Source of the DNA: Brevundimonas pishanensis
GTDB taxonomy: Bacteria > Pseudomonadota > Alphaproteobacteria > Caulobacterales > Caulobacteraceae
Direction of reading: 5' to 3'
Assembly (NCBI RefSeq): GCF_022750635.1
Contig: NZ_JAJKBG010000003.1
Span: forward strand, 124,001 to 188,000
Length of the DNA stretch: 64,000 nt
Numbering within the stretch: the stretch's first letter is position 1; every line of letters starts with the position of its first letter. Below are positions 8,135 to 15,306 of the stretch, piece by piece. The translations under genes were made by a program, and so were the position numbers. The notes under the pieces are model-generated. The model did not search any database. It was not told where the DNA came from and worked only from the letters and a program-made list of their open reading frames with translations.

Positions 8135-9037
8135 GTGGCTGGTGATCCCTACAAGGAACTTGGCGTTTCCAAAGGCGCGAGTGCCGACGAGATCAAGAAG
8201 GCCTTTCGCAAGCTGGCGAAAGAACTGCATCCGGACAAAAACCCCGGAGACAAGGCAGCCGAAGAGCGTTTCAAGCGCGTAACCGGGGCCTTTGATCTGT
8301 TGGGTGATGCTGAAAAGCGGGCCAAATATGATCGCGGCGAGATAGATGCCGACGGGCGCGAGCAGTTCCGTGGCTTTGGCGGCGGCGGTGCGCGTGGTGG
8401 GCCGGGCGGCGGCTTCTCGGGCTTTGGCGGTTCGGGTGATCGCGGCGGCTTTGAAGATATCGACCTGTCGGATCTGTTTTCCGGATTTGGTGGGGGCGGG
8501 GCCGGTCGCGGTTTCGGCGGCGGCAAGGGGCAGGACATCCGTGCCACGCTGGAAGTCAGCCTTGAGGAAGTGATCGCCGGCACGACGCGTCGTATCCAAT
8601 TCTCGGATGGTCGCATGGTGGATGTTGCGATTCCGAAAGGGGCATCGGACGGTCAGGTCGTTCGTCTGAAAGGGCAGGGCGCACCGGGTCGGACCCAGTC
8701 GGGCGATGCCATGATCGAACTGCGCATCCTCCCGCATCCGCTTTATCGCCGTGAAGGCGCGGACCTGCATATGGACCTGCCGGTCTCGGTACCGGATGCG
8801 GTTTTGGGCGGCAAGGTCACTGTGCCAACGCCTGAGGGCAAGGTGATGATGAGCATCCCCAAAGGCTCGAACTCGGGCAAGGTTCTGCGTCTGAAAGGGC
8901 GCGGGGCGTTCGCCGAGGGGCGTCGCGGGGACCTGCTTGCCAAGCTGATGGTGACGTTGCCGGAAGAGTCCGACGAGTTGCTGGAGCGCTTCGCCGAGGA
9001 CTGGCGCAAAAATCGGCCCTACACGCCGGGCAAGTGA
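8135..9037 (+). CDS. DnaJ-class co-chaperone (CbpA/DnaJ C-terminal type, no zinc finger)
   Basis: A 300-residue protein from GTG 8135. The J domain (residues 5-68) has the HPD motif at 32-34, the loop that stimulates DnaK ATPase. A Gly/Phe-rich linker (about 78-130) leads directly to the two beta-sandwich client-binding domains; the four CxxCxGxG zinc repeats of true DnaJ are absent, so this is a CbpA-like (type II) J protein. It is 79 bases after g15 and 77 before serC, probably not part of the GTA unit. It lies 3.5 kb from rpoH, but no heat-shock promoter was identified. Confidence 0.9.
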   Translation: MAGDPYKELGVSKGASADEIKKAFRKLAKELHPDKNPGDKAAEERFKRVTGAFDLLGDAEKRAKYDRGEIDADGREQFRGFGGGGARGGPGGGFSGFGGSGDRGGFEDIDLSDLFSGFGGGGAGRGFGGGKGQDIRATLEVSLEEVIAGTTRRIQFSDGRMVDVAIPKGASDGQVVRLKGQGAPGRTQSGDAMIELRILPHPLYRREGADLHMDLPVSVPDAVLGGKVTVPTPEGKVMMSIPKGSNSGKVLRLKGRGAFAEGRRGDLLAKLMVTLPEESDELLERFAEDWRKNRPYTPGK

Positions 9038-9114
9038 TGGCTTATGGCAGGGCTGCGTCTCTTGGCGGGTGAGTCACGGGACGTTTGACCATAGCGCTAG
9101 TTCCGGGGCCGGAT

Positions 9115-10275
9115 ATGACTGCCAAGCCTGTAGTGAAGCCTGAACGTCCGTGGTTTTCAGCGGGGCCGACGGCCAAGCGTCTGGGCTATAAGCTGTCGGC
9201 GCTGCCGGAGAACCTGCAGGGGCGCGGTATTCGTGCGCCCGAGGTAGTCGAGCGGTTTGCCTATGGCCTGCGCCTGACGCGCGAGGTTCTGAACCCGCCT
9301 GAAGATTACGTCATGCTGTACACGCCGGGGTCGGACACCGGTGCTGTCGAGGCGGCGCTGTGGGGCATGTTGGGGCCAAAGCCGGTGACGGTGGTGGCCT
9401 ATGAGAATTTCGGCCTGACGTGGGCCGAGGATGTCCGCGATCATCTGAAGCTGAACCCGACGGTGGTGAAGGCCCCGTGGGGAGAGTTGCCGGACCTGTC
9501 GCAGGTCGATTGGTCGAGCGATGTGGTGTTCCCTTGGAACGGGACCACCTCGGGCGTGAAGATGCCGGATGGCGACTGGATCGCTGCGGACCGCGAAGGT
9601 CTGAGCATTTGCGATGCGACGTCGGCGGCATTTGCCCAGCCACTGCCTTGGGACAAGCTGGATGTGACGACCTTTAGCTTCCAGAAGGCGTTGGGCGGCG
9701 AGGCTGGCATCGGCGTGATGGTGCTGTCGCCGCGTGCGGTGGCGCGTTTGGACGAGAATGTGCCGGCCTGGCCTGTGCCGAAGGTGCTGCGTCTGACGGG
9801 CAAGGACGGCAAGTTCGATAGTGGTCTGGCCGATGGCGTGGCGATCAACACCTTCTCGGTGCTGACGATCGAGGATTGGATCGACGCGCTGGAGTGGGCG
9901 CGCGAGATCGGCGGGCTGGATGCACTGATTGCGCGGACAAAGGCCAACTACGAGGCGCTGTCGGCATGGGTGGAACGGACGGACTGGATCGATTTTCTGC
10001 CGGAACGCGAGGACATCCGATCCACGACCTCGGTGTGCCTGAAGTTTACCGATGCACAGGTTTCGGCGTTGGATGACAAGGGCCAGAAGGCTTTTGTGAA
10101 ACGGTTCAAGGCGCTTCTGGAAGGCGAGGGGGCGGTGTTTGACATGGAGCCGCACCGTAATGCGCCGCCGGGTCTGCGCCTGTGGTGCGGATCGACCGTG
10201 GAGACGGCCGATGTGGTGGCGGCAGGGCCGTGGCTGGAGTGGGCGTTCGCGACGGCGGTTAGCGAAATCGGCTAA
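9115..10275 (+). CDS. serC: phosphoserine aminotransferase
   Basis: A 386-residue PLP enzyme converting 3-phosphohydroxypyruvate and glutamate to phosphoserine, also active in pyridoxal phosphate synthesis. It matches the alphaproteobacterial SerC subfamily (TIGR01365): R-P-W-F-S-A-G-P-T-A-K-R at the N-terminus, and the PLP lysine at about residue 191 in F-S-F-Q-K-A-L-G-G-E. ATG 9115 gives the N-terminus usual for the family; a TTG at 9085 would add ten residues. The partner gene serA, often next to serC in this class, is not present; purA follows after 78 bases. Confidence 0.93.
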   Translation: MTAKPVVKPERPWFSAGPTAKRLGYKLSALPENLQGRGIRAPEVVERFAYGLRLTREVLNPPEDYVMLYTPGSDTGAVEAALWGMLGPKPVTVVAYENFGLTWAEDVRDHLKLNPTVVKAPWGELPDLSQVDWSSDVVFPWNGTTSGVKMPDGDWIAADREGLSICDATSAAFAQPLPWDKLDVTTFSFQKALGGEAGIGVMVLSPRAVARLDENVPAWPVPKVLRLTGKDGKFDSGLADGVAINTFSVLTIEDWIDALEWAREIGGLDALIARTKANYEALSAWVERTDWIDFLPEREDIRSTTSVCLKFTDAQVSALDDKGQKAFVKRFKALLEGEGAVFDMEPHRNAPPGLRLWCGSTVETADVVAAGPWLEWAFATAVSEIG

Positions 10276-10325
10276 TGCTGCTTTCCAAGCGCGACAGCCG
10301 ATGATTCAGGGGCTATAGGCTGCTA

Positions 10326-10344
10326 CCGCGTTTTACTCGCGGAG
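10326..10344 (+). promoter_or_regulatory. small hairpin touching the purA ribosome binding site
   Basis: CCGCG (10326-10330), loop TTTTACT, CGCGG (10338-10342). The last two G residues of the 3' arm are the first two of the GGAG Shine-Dalgarno (10341-10344), which is 9 bases from the GTG start of purA. A modest effect on purA translation is possible; no ligand or protein is implied. Confidence 0.35.
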
Positions 10345-10353
10345 ATCAGTGCA

Positions 10354-11649
10354 GTGGCTAATGTTGCGGTAGTCGGCGCCCAATGGGGTGACGAGGGCAA
10401 GGGCAAGATCGTGGACTGGCTGTCCAATCGCGCCGATATGGTGGTGCGGTTCCAGGGCGGCCACAACGCGGGGCACACCCTCGTTGTCGATGGCAAGGTC
10501 TACAAGCTGGCGCTGCTGCCTTCGGGCGTGGTGCAGGGCAAGCCGTCCATCATCGGTAATGGTGTGGTCGTGGACCCGTGGCACCTTGTGAACGAGATCG
10601 AGAAGATCGAGGCGCAAGGCGTGCATATCGGTCCGGATATCCTGACGATTGCCGACAATGCCTGCCTGATCCTGCCGGTCCATCCGGCGCTGGATGTAGC
10701 GCGTGAAGCGGCGGCGTCGGCTCCGGGGGCCAAGATCGGCACGACCGGTCGCGGTATCGGTCCGGCCTATGAAGACAAGGTTGGCCGCCGTGCGATCCGC
10801 GTCTGCGATCTGGCCAATGAAGAAGACCTGAAGGTCAAGATTGACCGTTTGCGCTCGCACCATGATCCGCTGCGTGCGGGTCTGGGGCTGGAGCCGATTG
10901 ATCCGCAGGCTCTGTTGCAGCAGCTTCTCGAGATCGCGCCGAAAATCCTGCCCTATGTGAAGCCCGCTTGGCGTGTGCTGGATCAGGCCAAGAAGGACGG
11001 CAAGCGCGTGCTGTTCGAAGGTGCGCAGGGTGCCTTCCTTGATGTCGATCACGGCACTTATCCCTACGTGACTTCGTCCAACACTGTGGCCGGTCAGGCT
11101 GCGGCAGGATCGGGTCTGGGACCGCGTGGTGTGGGCTATGTGCTGGGCATCGTGAAAGCCTATACGACTCGCGTGGGTGAAGGCCCGTTCGCGTGCGAGC
11201 TGAACGACGAGGTGGGTGAGCATCTGGCGACCGTTGGTCGCGAAGTGGGTGTGAACACCGGTCGTGCCCGTCGTTGTGGCTGGTTCGACGCCGTGCTGGT
11301 GCGCCAGTCAGTGGCGATCAATGGCATCGACGGTATCGCCCTGACCAAGCTGGACGTTCTGGATGGCCTGAAGACGCTGAAAATCTGCGTCGGTTATCGG
11401 ATCAACGGCGAAGTGTTGGATTACCTGCCTTCGAGCCTGAAGGATCAGGCAGCGGCCGAGCCGGTGTTTGAAGAGATGGAAGGCTGGGACGAGAGCACGG
11501 GCGGTGTCCGCAGCTTCAAGGACCTGAACGCCAAGGCGACGAAATATGTGCGCCGTATCGAGGAACTGATCGGTGCACCGGTGGCTCTTTTGTCGACCAG
11601 TCCCGAGCGTGACGACACCATTCTGATGCGTGATCCGTTCCAGGGATAA
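10354..11649 (+). CDS. purA: adenylosuccinate synthetase
   Basis: A 431-residue enzyme joining IMP and aspartate with GTP to make adenylosuccinate, the first committed step to AMP. Visible motifs: W-G-D-E-G-K-G-K phosphate loop at 11-18, G-G-H-N-A-G-H-T at about 38-45, [10 protein letters not shown] near 130, and the C-terminal substrate loop. Full length. It starts at GTG and shares its pathway end with purB at 52247. A long hairpin after the stop (11700-11730) may end its transcript. Confidence 0.96.
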   Translation: MANVAVVGAQWGDEGKGKIVDWLSNRADMVVRFQGGHNAGHTLVVDGKVYKLALLPSGVVQGKPSIIGNGVVVDPWHLVNEIEKIEAQGVHIGPDILTIADNACLILPVHPALDVAREAAASAPGAKIGTTGRGIGPAYEDKVGRRAIRVCDLANEEDLKVKIDRLRSHHDPLRAGLGLEPIDPQALLQQLLEIAPKILPYVKPAWRVLDQAKKDGKRVLFEGAQGAFLDVDHGTYPYVTSSNTVAGQAAAGSGLGPRGVGYVLGIVKAYTTRVGEGPFACELNDEVGEHLATVGREVGVNTGRARRCGWFDAVLVRQSVAINGIDGIALTKLDVLDGLKTLKICVGYRINGEVLDYLPSSLKDQAAAEPVFEEMEGWDESTGGVRSFKDLNAKATKYVRRIEELIGAPVALLSTSPERDDTILMRDPFQG

Positions 11650-11699
11650 AACGGCGAACAAGCGTAGCAGAAACAACCTATGCTTAACCGGTAATAGCT

Positions 11700-11730
11700 A
11701 AGGCTGATCTCCTGACAGGAGGTCAGCCTT
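11700..11730 (+). promoter_or_regulatory. 14-bp hairpin enclosing the Shine-Dalgarno and start of the response regulator gene
   Basis: Inverted repeat from 11700 to 11730 with a three-base loop GAC (11714-11716); all positions pair apart from one T-G wobble. The 3' arm contains AGGAGG (11717-11722), a consensus Shine-Dalgarno, seven bases before a TTG start at 11730, so both are inside the stem. It could alternatively be the purA terminator, although the following TGTTCG is a poor U-tract. Confidence 0.6.
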
Positions 11731-12530
11731 TGTTCGCTCTAGACACCAAATCCATGCAAAAGATCGCGCCCGTTGTGCGGCGCGTGGTGATTGTCGATCC
11801 CAATCCGGCAGCGGCCAAGCTTATGGCGGACCTGCTGAAGGGGTTTGGTAGTCGTGATGTGGCTATCGAGGCGGACGAGGCGCGGGTGATCGATCTCGCC
11901 CGTGAAATGGAGCCCGGTCTGTTTATTCTGGAGCGGAGCGGGCCGCGTCTGGACGGGGAGCATCTGGCCAAAAGAATCCGGCGCTCGTCGCTATCGTCGC
12001 GTCGCGCGCCGATCATCATGGTGACGGCTGAGGCGACGGCTTCCTCGATCAAGGGCGCTCGCGATGCGGGTATCCATGAGTTTCTGAGAAAGCCGTTCAC
12101 GAGCGGCGACCTCTATCGTCGGGTCGAGAACCTTGCCACCAAGCCGCGCGACTGGGTCGAAGCGGTAGGCTACGTCGGGCCCGATCGCCGCCGCTTTAAC
12201 TCGACCGATTATGCGGGGCCGCGCAAGCGCAAGGCTGACAACGATTCCACGCCCTCGATGGAGTCGATGAAGGAGCAGGCGCTGCGGATTCTGGTCTCTG
12301 CAATCAACCAGTTCGCGAATGACCCTGCGCAGGCGGTTCGCGCCATTCGGGAACAGGCGCGCACGCTGAAGGCTATCGCGGTGAAGACCGGCGATGCCAA
12401 TCTGGCGATGGCTGCGGTAGGGCTGGAAGCAGAGATTGATTTAGGGCGGATCAGTCGCGACCAATTGGCGGGGCCAGTGAAGGCCTTGCTGGCGCTGGTT
12501 CCAGACTTGAACGTTTCCCGAGCGGGATAA
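11730..12530 (+). CDS. CheY-like response regulator with Glu at the phospho-acceptor site and Arg-rich extension (Cle-like)
   Basis: A 266-residue protein from TTG 11730 (AGGAGG, 7-base spacing); ATG 11754 is the alternative and lacks a ribosome site. Residues 18-135 are a receiver fold: I-V-D at the acidic pocket, switch Thr99 and Lys121 in R-K-P-F. The acceptor Asp is replaced by Glu68 (F-I-L-E-R), and only one pocket Asp remains. After the domain come two arginine/lysine motifs, Y-V-G-P-D-R-R-R (148-155) and Y-A-G-P-R-K-R-K (161-168), then about 90 helical residues. From memory, Caulobacter Cle proteins are CheY-like with an Arg-rich stretch that binds cyclic di-GMP, and CleD maps near rpoH; orthology here is inference. 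Confidence 0.75.
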   Translation: MFALDTKSMQKIAPVVRRVVIVDPNPAAAKLMADLLKGFGSRDVAIEADEARVIDLAREMEPGLFILERSGPRLDGEHLAKRIRRSSLSSRRAPIIMVTAEATASSIKGARDAGIHEFLRKPFTSGDLYRRVENLATKPRDWVEAVGYVGPDRRRFNSTDYAGPRKRKADNDSTPSMESMKEQALRILVSAINQFANDPAQAVRAIREQARTLKAIAVKTGDANLAMAAVGLEAEIDLGRISRDQLAGPVKALLALVPDLNVSRAG

Positions 12531-12531
12531 G

Positions 12532-12565
12532 AAAAAGGGCGGCTGGAGTGATCCACTCGCCCTTT
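12532..12565 (-). terminator. intrinsic terminator of rpoH
   Basis: AAAGGGCG (12534-12541) pairs with CGCCCTTT (12558-12565), with a GAGTG/CACTC pairing possible inside the loop. Read on -, the stem is followed by a T-run, so it fits rpoH; it also lies just after the response regulator stop on +. Confidence 0.75.
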
Positions 12566-12594
12566 CGCTTCGGGGGGGGAGGTCGTAAGGCCGG

Positions 12595-13479
12595 TCAGGC
12601 CGTAGCGAGATTGCGCTCGAGTGCGGCGGCCTGCATGGCCTTTTGCAGCTTCTCGAAGGCGCGGACTTCGATCTGGCGGACGCGTTCGCGGCTGACGCCA
12701 TATTGGCCAGCCAACTCTTCCAAGGTGACTGGATCATCCTTGAGGCGACGCTCGGTCAGGATGTGCTTTTCGCGGTCCGTCAGTTCTTCCATGGCTTCCT
12801 GAAGGAGCGTCATGCGGATGCCGCGCTCTTCGTTCTCGGCCAGTTGGGTTTCCTGGCTCACGGCCTCGTCGTCGGCCAGCCAGTCTTGCCATTCGGACTC
12901 ACCATCGGCGCGCATAGGAGCGTTCAGCGACGAGTCACCGCCGAGGCGGCGGTTCATGTCGATGACTTCCTGCTGGGTCACGCCCAGCTTGGTTGCGATC
13001 TGTTCGAGGTGTTCAGGCAGAAGGTCGCCTTCTTCAAAGGCCGAGATCTGGCTCTTGGCTTTGCGCAGGTTGAAGAACAGCTTCTTCTGGGCCGCGGTCG
13101 TGCCCATTTTGACCAGCGACCACGAGCGCAGGATGTATTCCTGAATGGACGCACGGATCCACCACATGGCGTAGGTGGCCAAGCGGAAGCCTTTGTCGGG
13201 GTCGAACTTTTTGACAGCCTGCATCAGGCCGACATTACCTTCGGAAATGACTTCGCCGATCGGCAGGCCGTAGCCGCGATAACCCATGGCAATCTTTGCC
13301 ACGAGGCGAAGGTGCGATGTCACCAGACGGTGGGCCGCTTCAGGGTCCTCATGCTCGGACCAGCGTTTGGCCAGCATGAATTCTTCGTCTTTGGTGAGCA
13401 TCGGAAACTTGCGGATTTCCGAAAGGTAACGGGACAGTCCCTGTTCAGGCGACATTACCGTCAGAGTGGTGTTAGCCAT
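12595..13479 (-). CDS. rpoH: RNA polymerase heat-shock sigma factor sigma-32
   Basis: A 294-residue sigma-70 family factor. The RpoH box Q-K-K-L-F-F-N-L-R-K lies at 131-140, which separates it from RpoD and RpoS types. Region 2 carries G-N-V-G-L-M-Q-A-V-K-K-F-D and the -10 recognition segment A-T-Y-A-M-W-W-I-R-A; the C-terminal helix-turn-helix is G-V-S-R-E-R-V-R-Q-I-E. ATG 13479 has GGAGGG upstream; an extended frame to 13554 is unlikely to be translated. It directs heat-shock transcription. The 207 bases upstream (13480-13686) should hold its promoter. Confidence 0.96.
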   Translation of the reverse strand: MANTTLTVMSPEQGLSRYLSEIRKFPMLTKDEEFMLAKRWSEHEDPEAAHRLVTSHLRLVAKIAMGYRGYGLPIGEVISEGNVGLMQAVKKFDPDKGFRLATYAMWWIRASIQEYILRSWSLVKMGTTAAQKKLFFNLRKAKSQISAFEEGDLLPEHLEQIATKLGVTQQEVIDMNRRLGGDSSLNAPMRADGESEWQDWLADDEAVSQETQLAENEERGIRMTLLQEAMEELTDREKHILTERRLKDDPVTLEELAGQYGVSRERVRQIEVRAFEKLQKAMQAAALERNLATA

Positions 13480-13654
13480 GTGGTCCCTCCGACCGTTGCA
13501 AGAGCAGGCACTGCGGATGTGGCCACCCCTGTGCACCACTTCCTCGCCTCTCAATGGTTCGAGATAGAAATCCGTTGCATGAATTTAAAGAGGCGAAACC
13601 GCGACAGATTTGCCTTTTTTACGTCATCACGCGCCAATCGGATCAATGGCTCGA

Positions 13655-13674
13655 TGTTAGATTAGTAACTAACA
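13655..13674. promoter_or_regulatory. inverted repeat in the rpoH upstream region
   Basis: TGTTAG (13655-13660) and CTAACA (13669-13674) separated by 8 bases. There is no T-run after it on -, so it is not a good terminator for rluD; it lies about 180 bases upstream of rpoH and could be an operator. Otherwise the 13480-13686 gap shows no gene. Confidence 0.25.
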
Positions 13675-13686
13675 CAGAGCTTGTTT

Positions 13687-14691
13687 CTAATCAAGCGCAA
13701 CGAGACGCTCTTCCAAGGCCTGCATGTCGGCGGGGAGGGGCGTCTCGAAGCGCAGTGCCTGACCGGTCACTGGATGGACGAAGCCCAGTACCGAGGCGTG
13801 AAGGGCCTGGCGGTGGAACTGTAGCTCTTCGAGGGCGGTACGGATCGCAAGAACCGGCGCACCTGATCCGTACACCGGATCGCCTAGCAAAGGCGCGCCT
13901 TTTGAAGCCATGTGCACGCGGATCTGGTGGGTTCGACCAGTGTGCAGGGTGCAGGCGACGCGCGAGGCCATGGGAGCCGCGCCGGACTTAGCGGGGATGC
14001 CGTATCGAGCCTGCACGACATAGTCGGTGATGGCTTGGCGGCCCGAGGATTTCAGCACAGCCATCTTTTTCCGGTCGTGCGGCGAGCGTCCGATCAGGGT
14101 CTCGATCCGGCCTTTGTCCGGCGACGGCGCACCCCGCACGAGGGCGATATAGGTGCGTTCGATGTCGTGTGTGGCAAACAGGGCTGATAGACCTGCGTGG
14201 GCCTTATCAGACTTGGCAGCGACCATCACGCCCGAGGTGTCTTTGTCCAGACGGTGGACAATGCCCGGTCTGGCCACGCCCCCAATGCCAGAGAGGCTGT
14301 CACCGCAGTGATAGAGCAGGGCGTTGACGAGGGTACCCGTCTCGCAGCCGGGAGCCGGGTGGGCCGCCATGCCGGATGGTTTGTCGATGACGATAAGGTG
14401 CTCGTCTTCGAACAGGACGGTGAGCGGAACGTTTTCCGGTTCCGGATCGGCGGCGGTGACCGGCGGAAGGGTGATTTCATAGACGCCGGTGGTCGCTTTC
14501 GCCTTGCCCGAGGTGATCACTTGGCCGTCTTTGCTAACGGCACCTTCTGCGAGCAGGGCCTGCAGGCGAGCGCGCGACAAGGTCGGGAACGCTTCGGCCA
14601 GCGCCTTGTCCAGACGTTGGCCGGCGGTTTCGATCTGCGCTTGTAGGATCTCGGCGCTGTCGTCGTCGGTGTGCAGGGTATCAATGGCCAT
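13687..14691 (-). CDS. rluD: 23S rRNA pseudouridine synthase, RluA/RluD family
   Basis: A 334-residue protein. An S4 RNA-binding domain (about 20-75: R-L-D-K-A-L-A-E-A-F-P, S-R-A-R-L-Q-A-L-L-A-E-G) is followed by the RluA catalytic domain with the active-site motif H-R-L-D-K-D-T-S-G (catalytic Asp149). This architecture matches RluD, which modifies helix 69 of 23S rRNA. ATG 14691 gives the normal N-terminus; a frame open further upstream would add 28 atypical residues. It is 40 bases downstream of the DUF4019 gene on the same strand, so they may be co-transcribed. Confidence 0.88.
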   Translation of the reverse strand: MAIDTLHTDDDSAEILQAQIETAGQRLDKALAEAFPTLSRARLQALLAEGAVSKDGQVITSGKAKATTGVYEITLPPVTAADPEPENVPLTVLFEDEHLIVIDKPSGMAAHPAPGCETGTLVNALLYHCGDSLSGIGGVARPGIVHRLDKDTSGVMVAAKSDKAHAGLSALFATHDIERTYIALVRGAPSPDKGRIETLIGRSPHDRKKMAVLKSSGRQAITDYVVQARYGIPAKSGAAPMASRVACTLHTGRTHQIRVHMASKGAPLLGDPVYGSGAPVLAIRTALEELQFHRQALHASVLGFVHPVTGQALRFETPLPADMQALEERLVALD

Positions 14692-14731
14692 AGGGCCAGA
14701 TAGCATGCGTCGCGCCGTGTTGGGCAGGGCC

Positions 14732-15187
14732 TTAGGACAGGGTGTAGCCCACCAGCCGCCATTGGCCGTCGTCATCGCGGCGGAAGGAGACGACTTCTTC
14801 CATCACCTTGGCATTGTTGCCCGTGGTGGCGAAGCGCACAGAAACGTATTGGCCGGGGGGCAGGCCGCCGCTGGCATCGGTCACAGGCACACGCATAACC
14901 GACATCCATTCGCGGTTGCGGATCGTGCCCAGAAGGGCGCGTCGTTGGGCGATATTGGCGATGAAGCGATCTTGCGGAACGGACGACTTCATTACTGGCG
15001 AGGCCAGTTCCCATACTGTGCCCATCTCGTAGCGATCGATGGCTGCGACGATGACCATACTGGCGTCGAGATACACGTTGGGGCCCGTGGTCTGCGCTTC
15101 GACTGCACGGGAGGCAACTAGCGCGGGCACCGCCATGCCAATGGCAAGAACCGCAGCGTATCGAGCTAGGTATCGGGTTCTGATCAC
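14732..15187 (-). CDS. secreted DUF4019 protein
   Basis: A 151-residue protein with a signal peptide (about residues 1-32, ending A-V-E-A) and a DUF4019 domain: W-E-L-A-S-P-V-M-K-S, R-R-A-L-L-G-T-I-R-N-R-E, L-P-P-G-Q-Y-V-S-V-R-F-A-T, and a final W-R-L-V-G-Y. The domain is NTF2-like in character and has no established function; it is periplasmic or surface located. It is followed by rluD. It is transcribed away from the adhesin block, whose terminator lies about 80 bases upstream of this gene. Confidence 0.85.
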   Translation of the reverse strand: MIRTRYLARYAAVLAIGMAVPALVASRAVEAQTTGPNVYLDASMVIVAAIDRYEMGTVWELASPVMKSSVPQDRFIANIAQRRALLGTIRNREWMSVMRVPVTDASGGLPPGQYVSVRFATTGNNAKVMEEVVSFRRDDDGQWRLVGYTLS

Positions 15188-15217
15188 GGGAGTTCCATTG
15201 GTGAGCTGAGAAAAGAC

Positions 15218-15248
15218 GGGCCGGACAAGCGTAACGGTTGTCCGGCCC
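15218..15248. other. strong inverted repeat between the adhesin and DUF4019 genes
   Basis: GGGCCGGACAA (15218-15228) and TTGTCCGGCCC (15238-15248) with a 9-base loop. No T-run follows on -, but A-rich sequence lies before it on +. It is downstream of the adhesin terminator and may be a backup terminator or part of the DUF4019 leader. Confidence 0.4.
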
Positions 15249-15266
15249 AGTTGTTGCGCATCAGAA

Positions 15267-15296
15267 TAAAATGGGCGGGACCAAATGATCCCGCCC
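15267..15296 (-). terminator. intrinsic terminator of the autotransporter gene
   Basis: GGGCGGGA (15273-15280) pairs with TCCCGCCC (15289-15296); on - the stem is followed by ATTTTATTC. It lies 11 bases after the adhesin stop. Confidence 0.75.
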
Positions 15297-15306
15297 GTGA
15301 GGTTCC

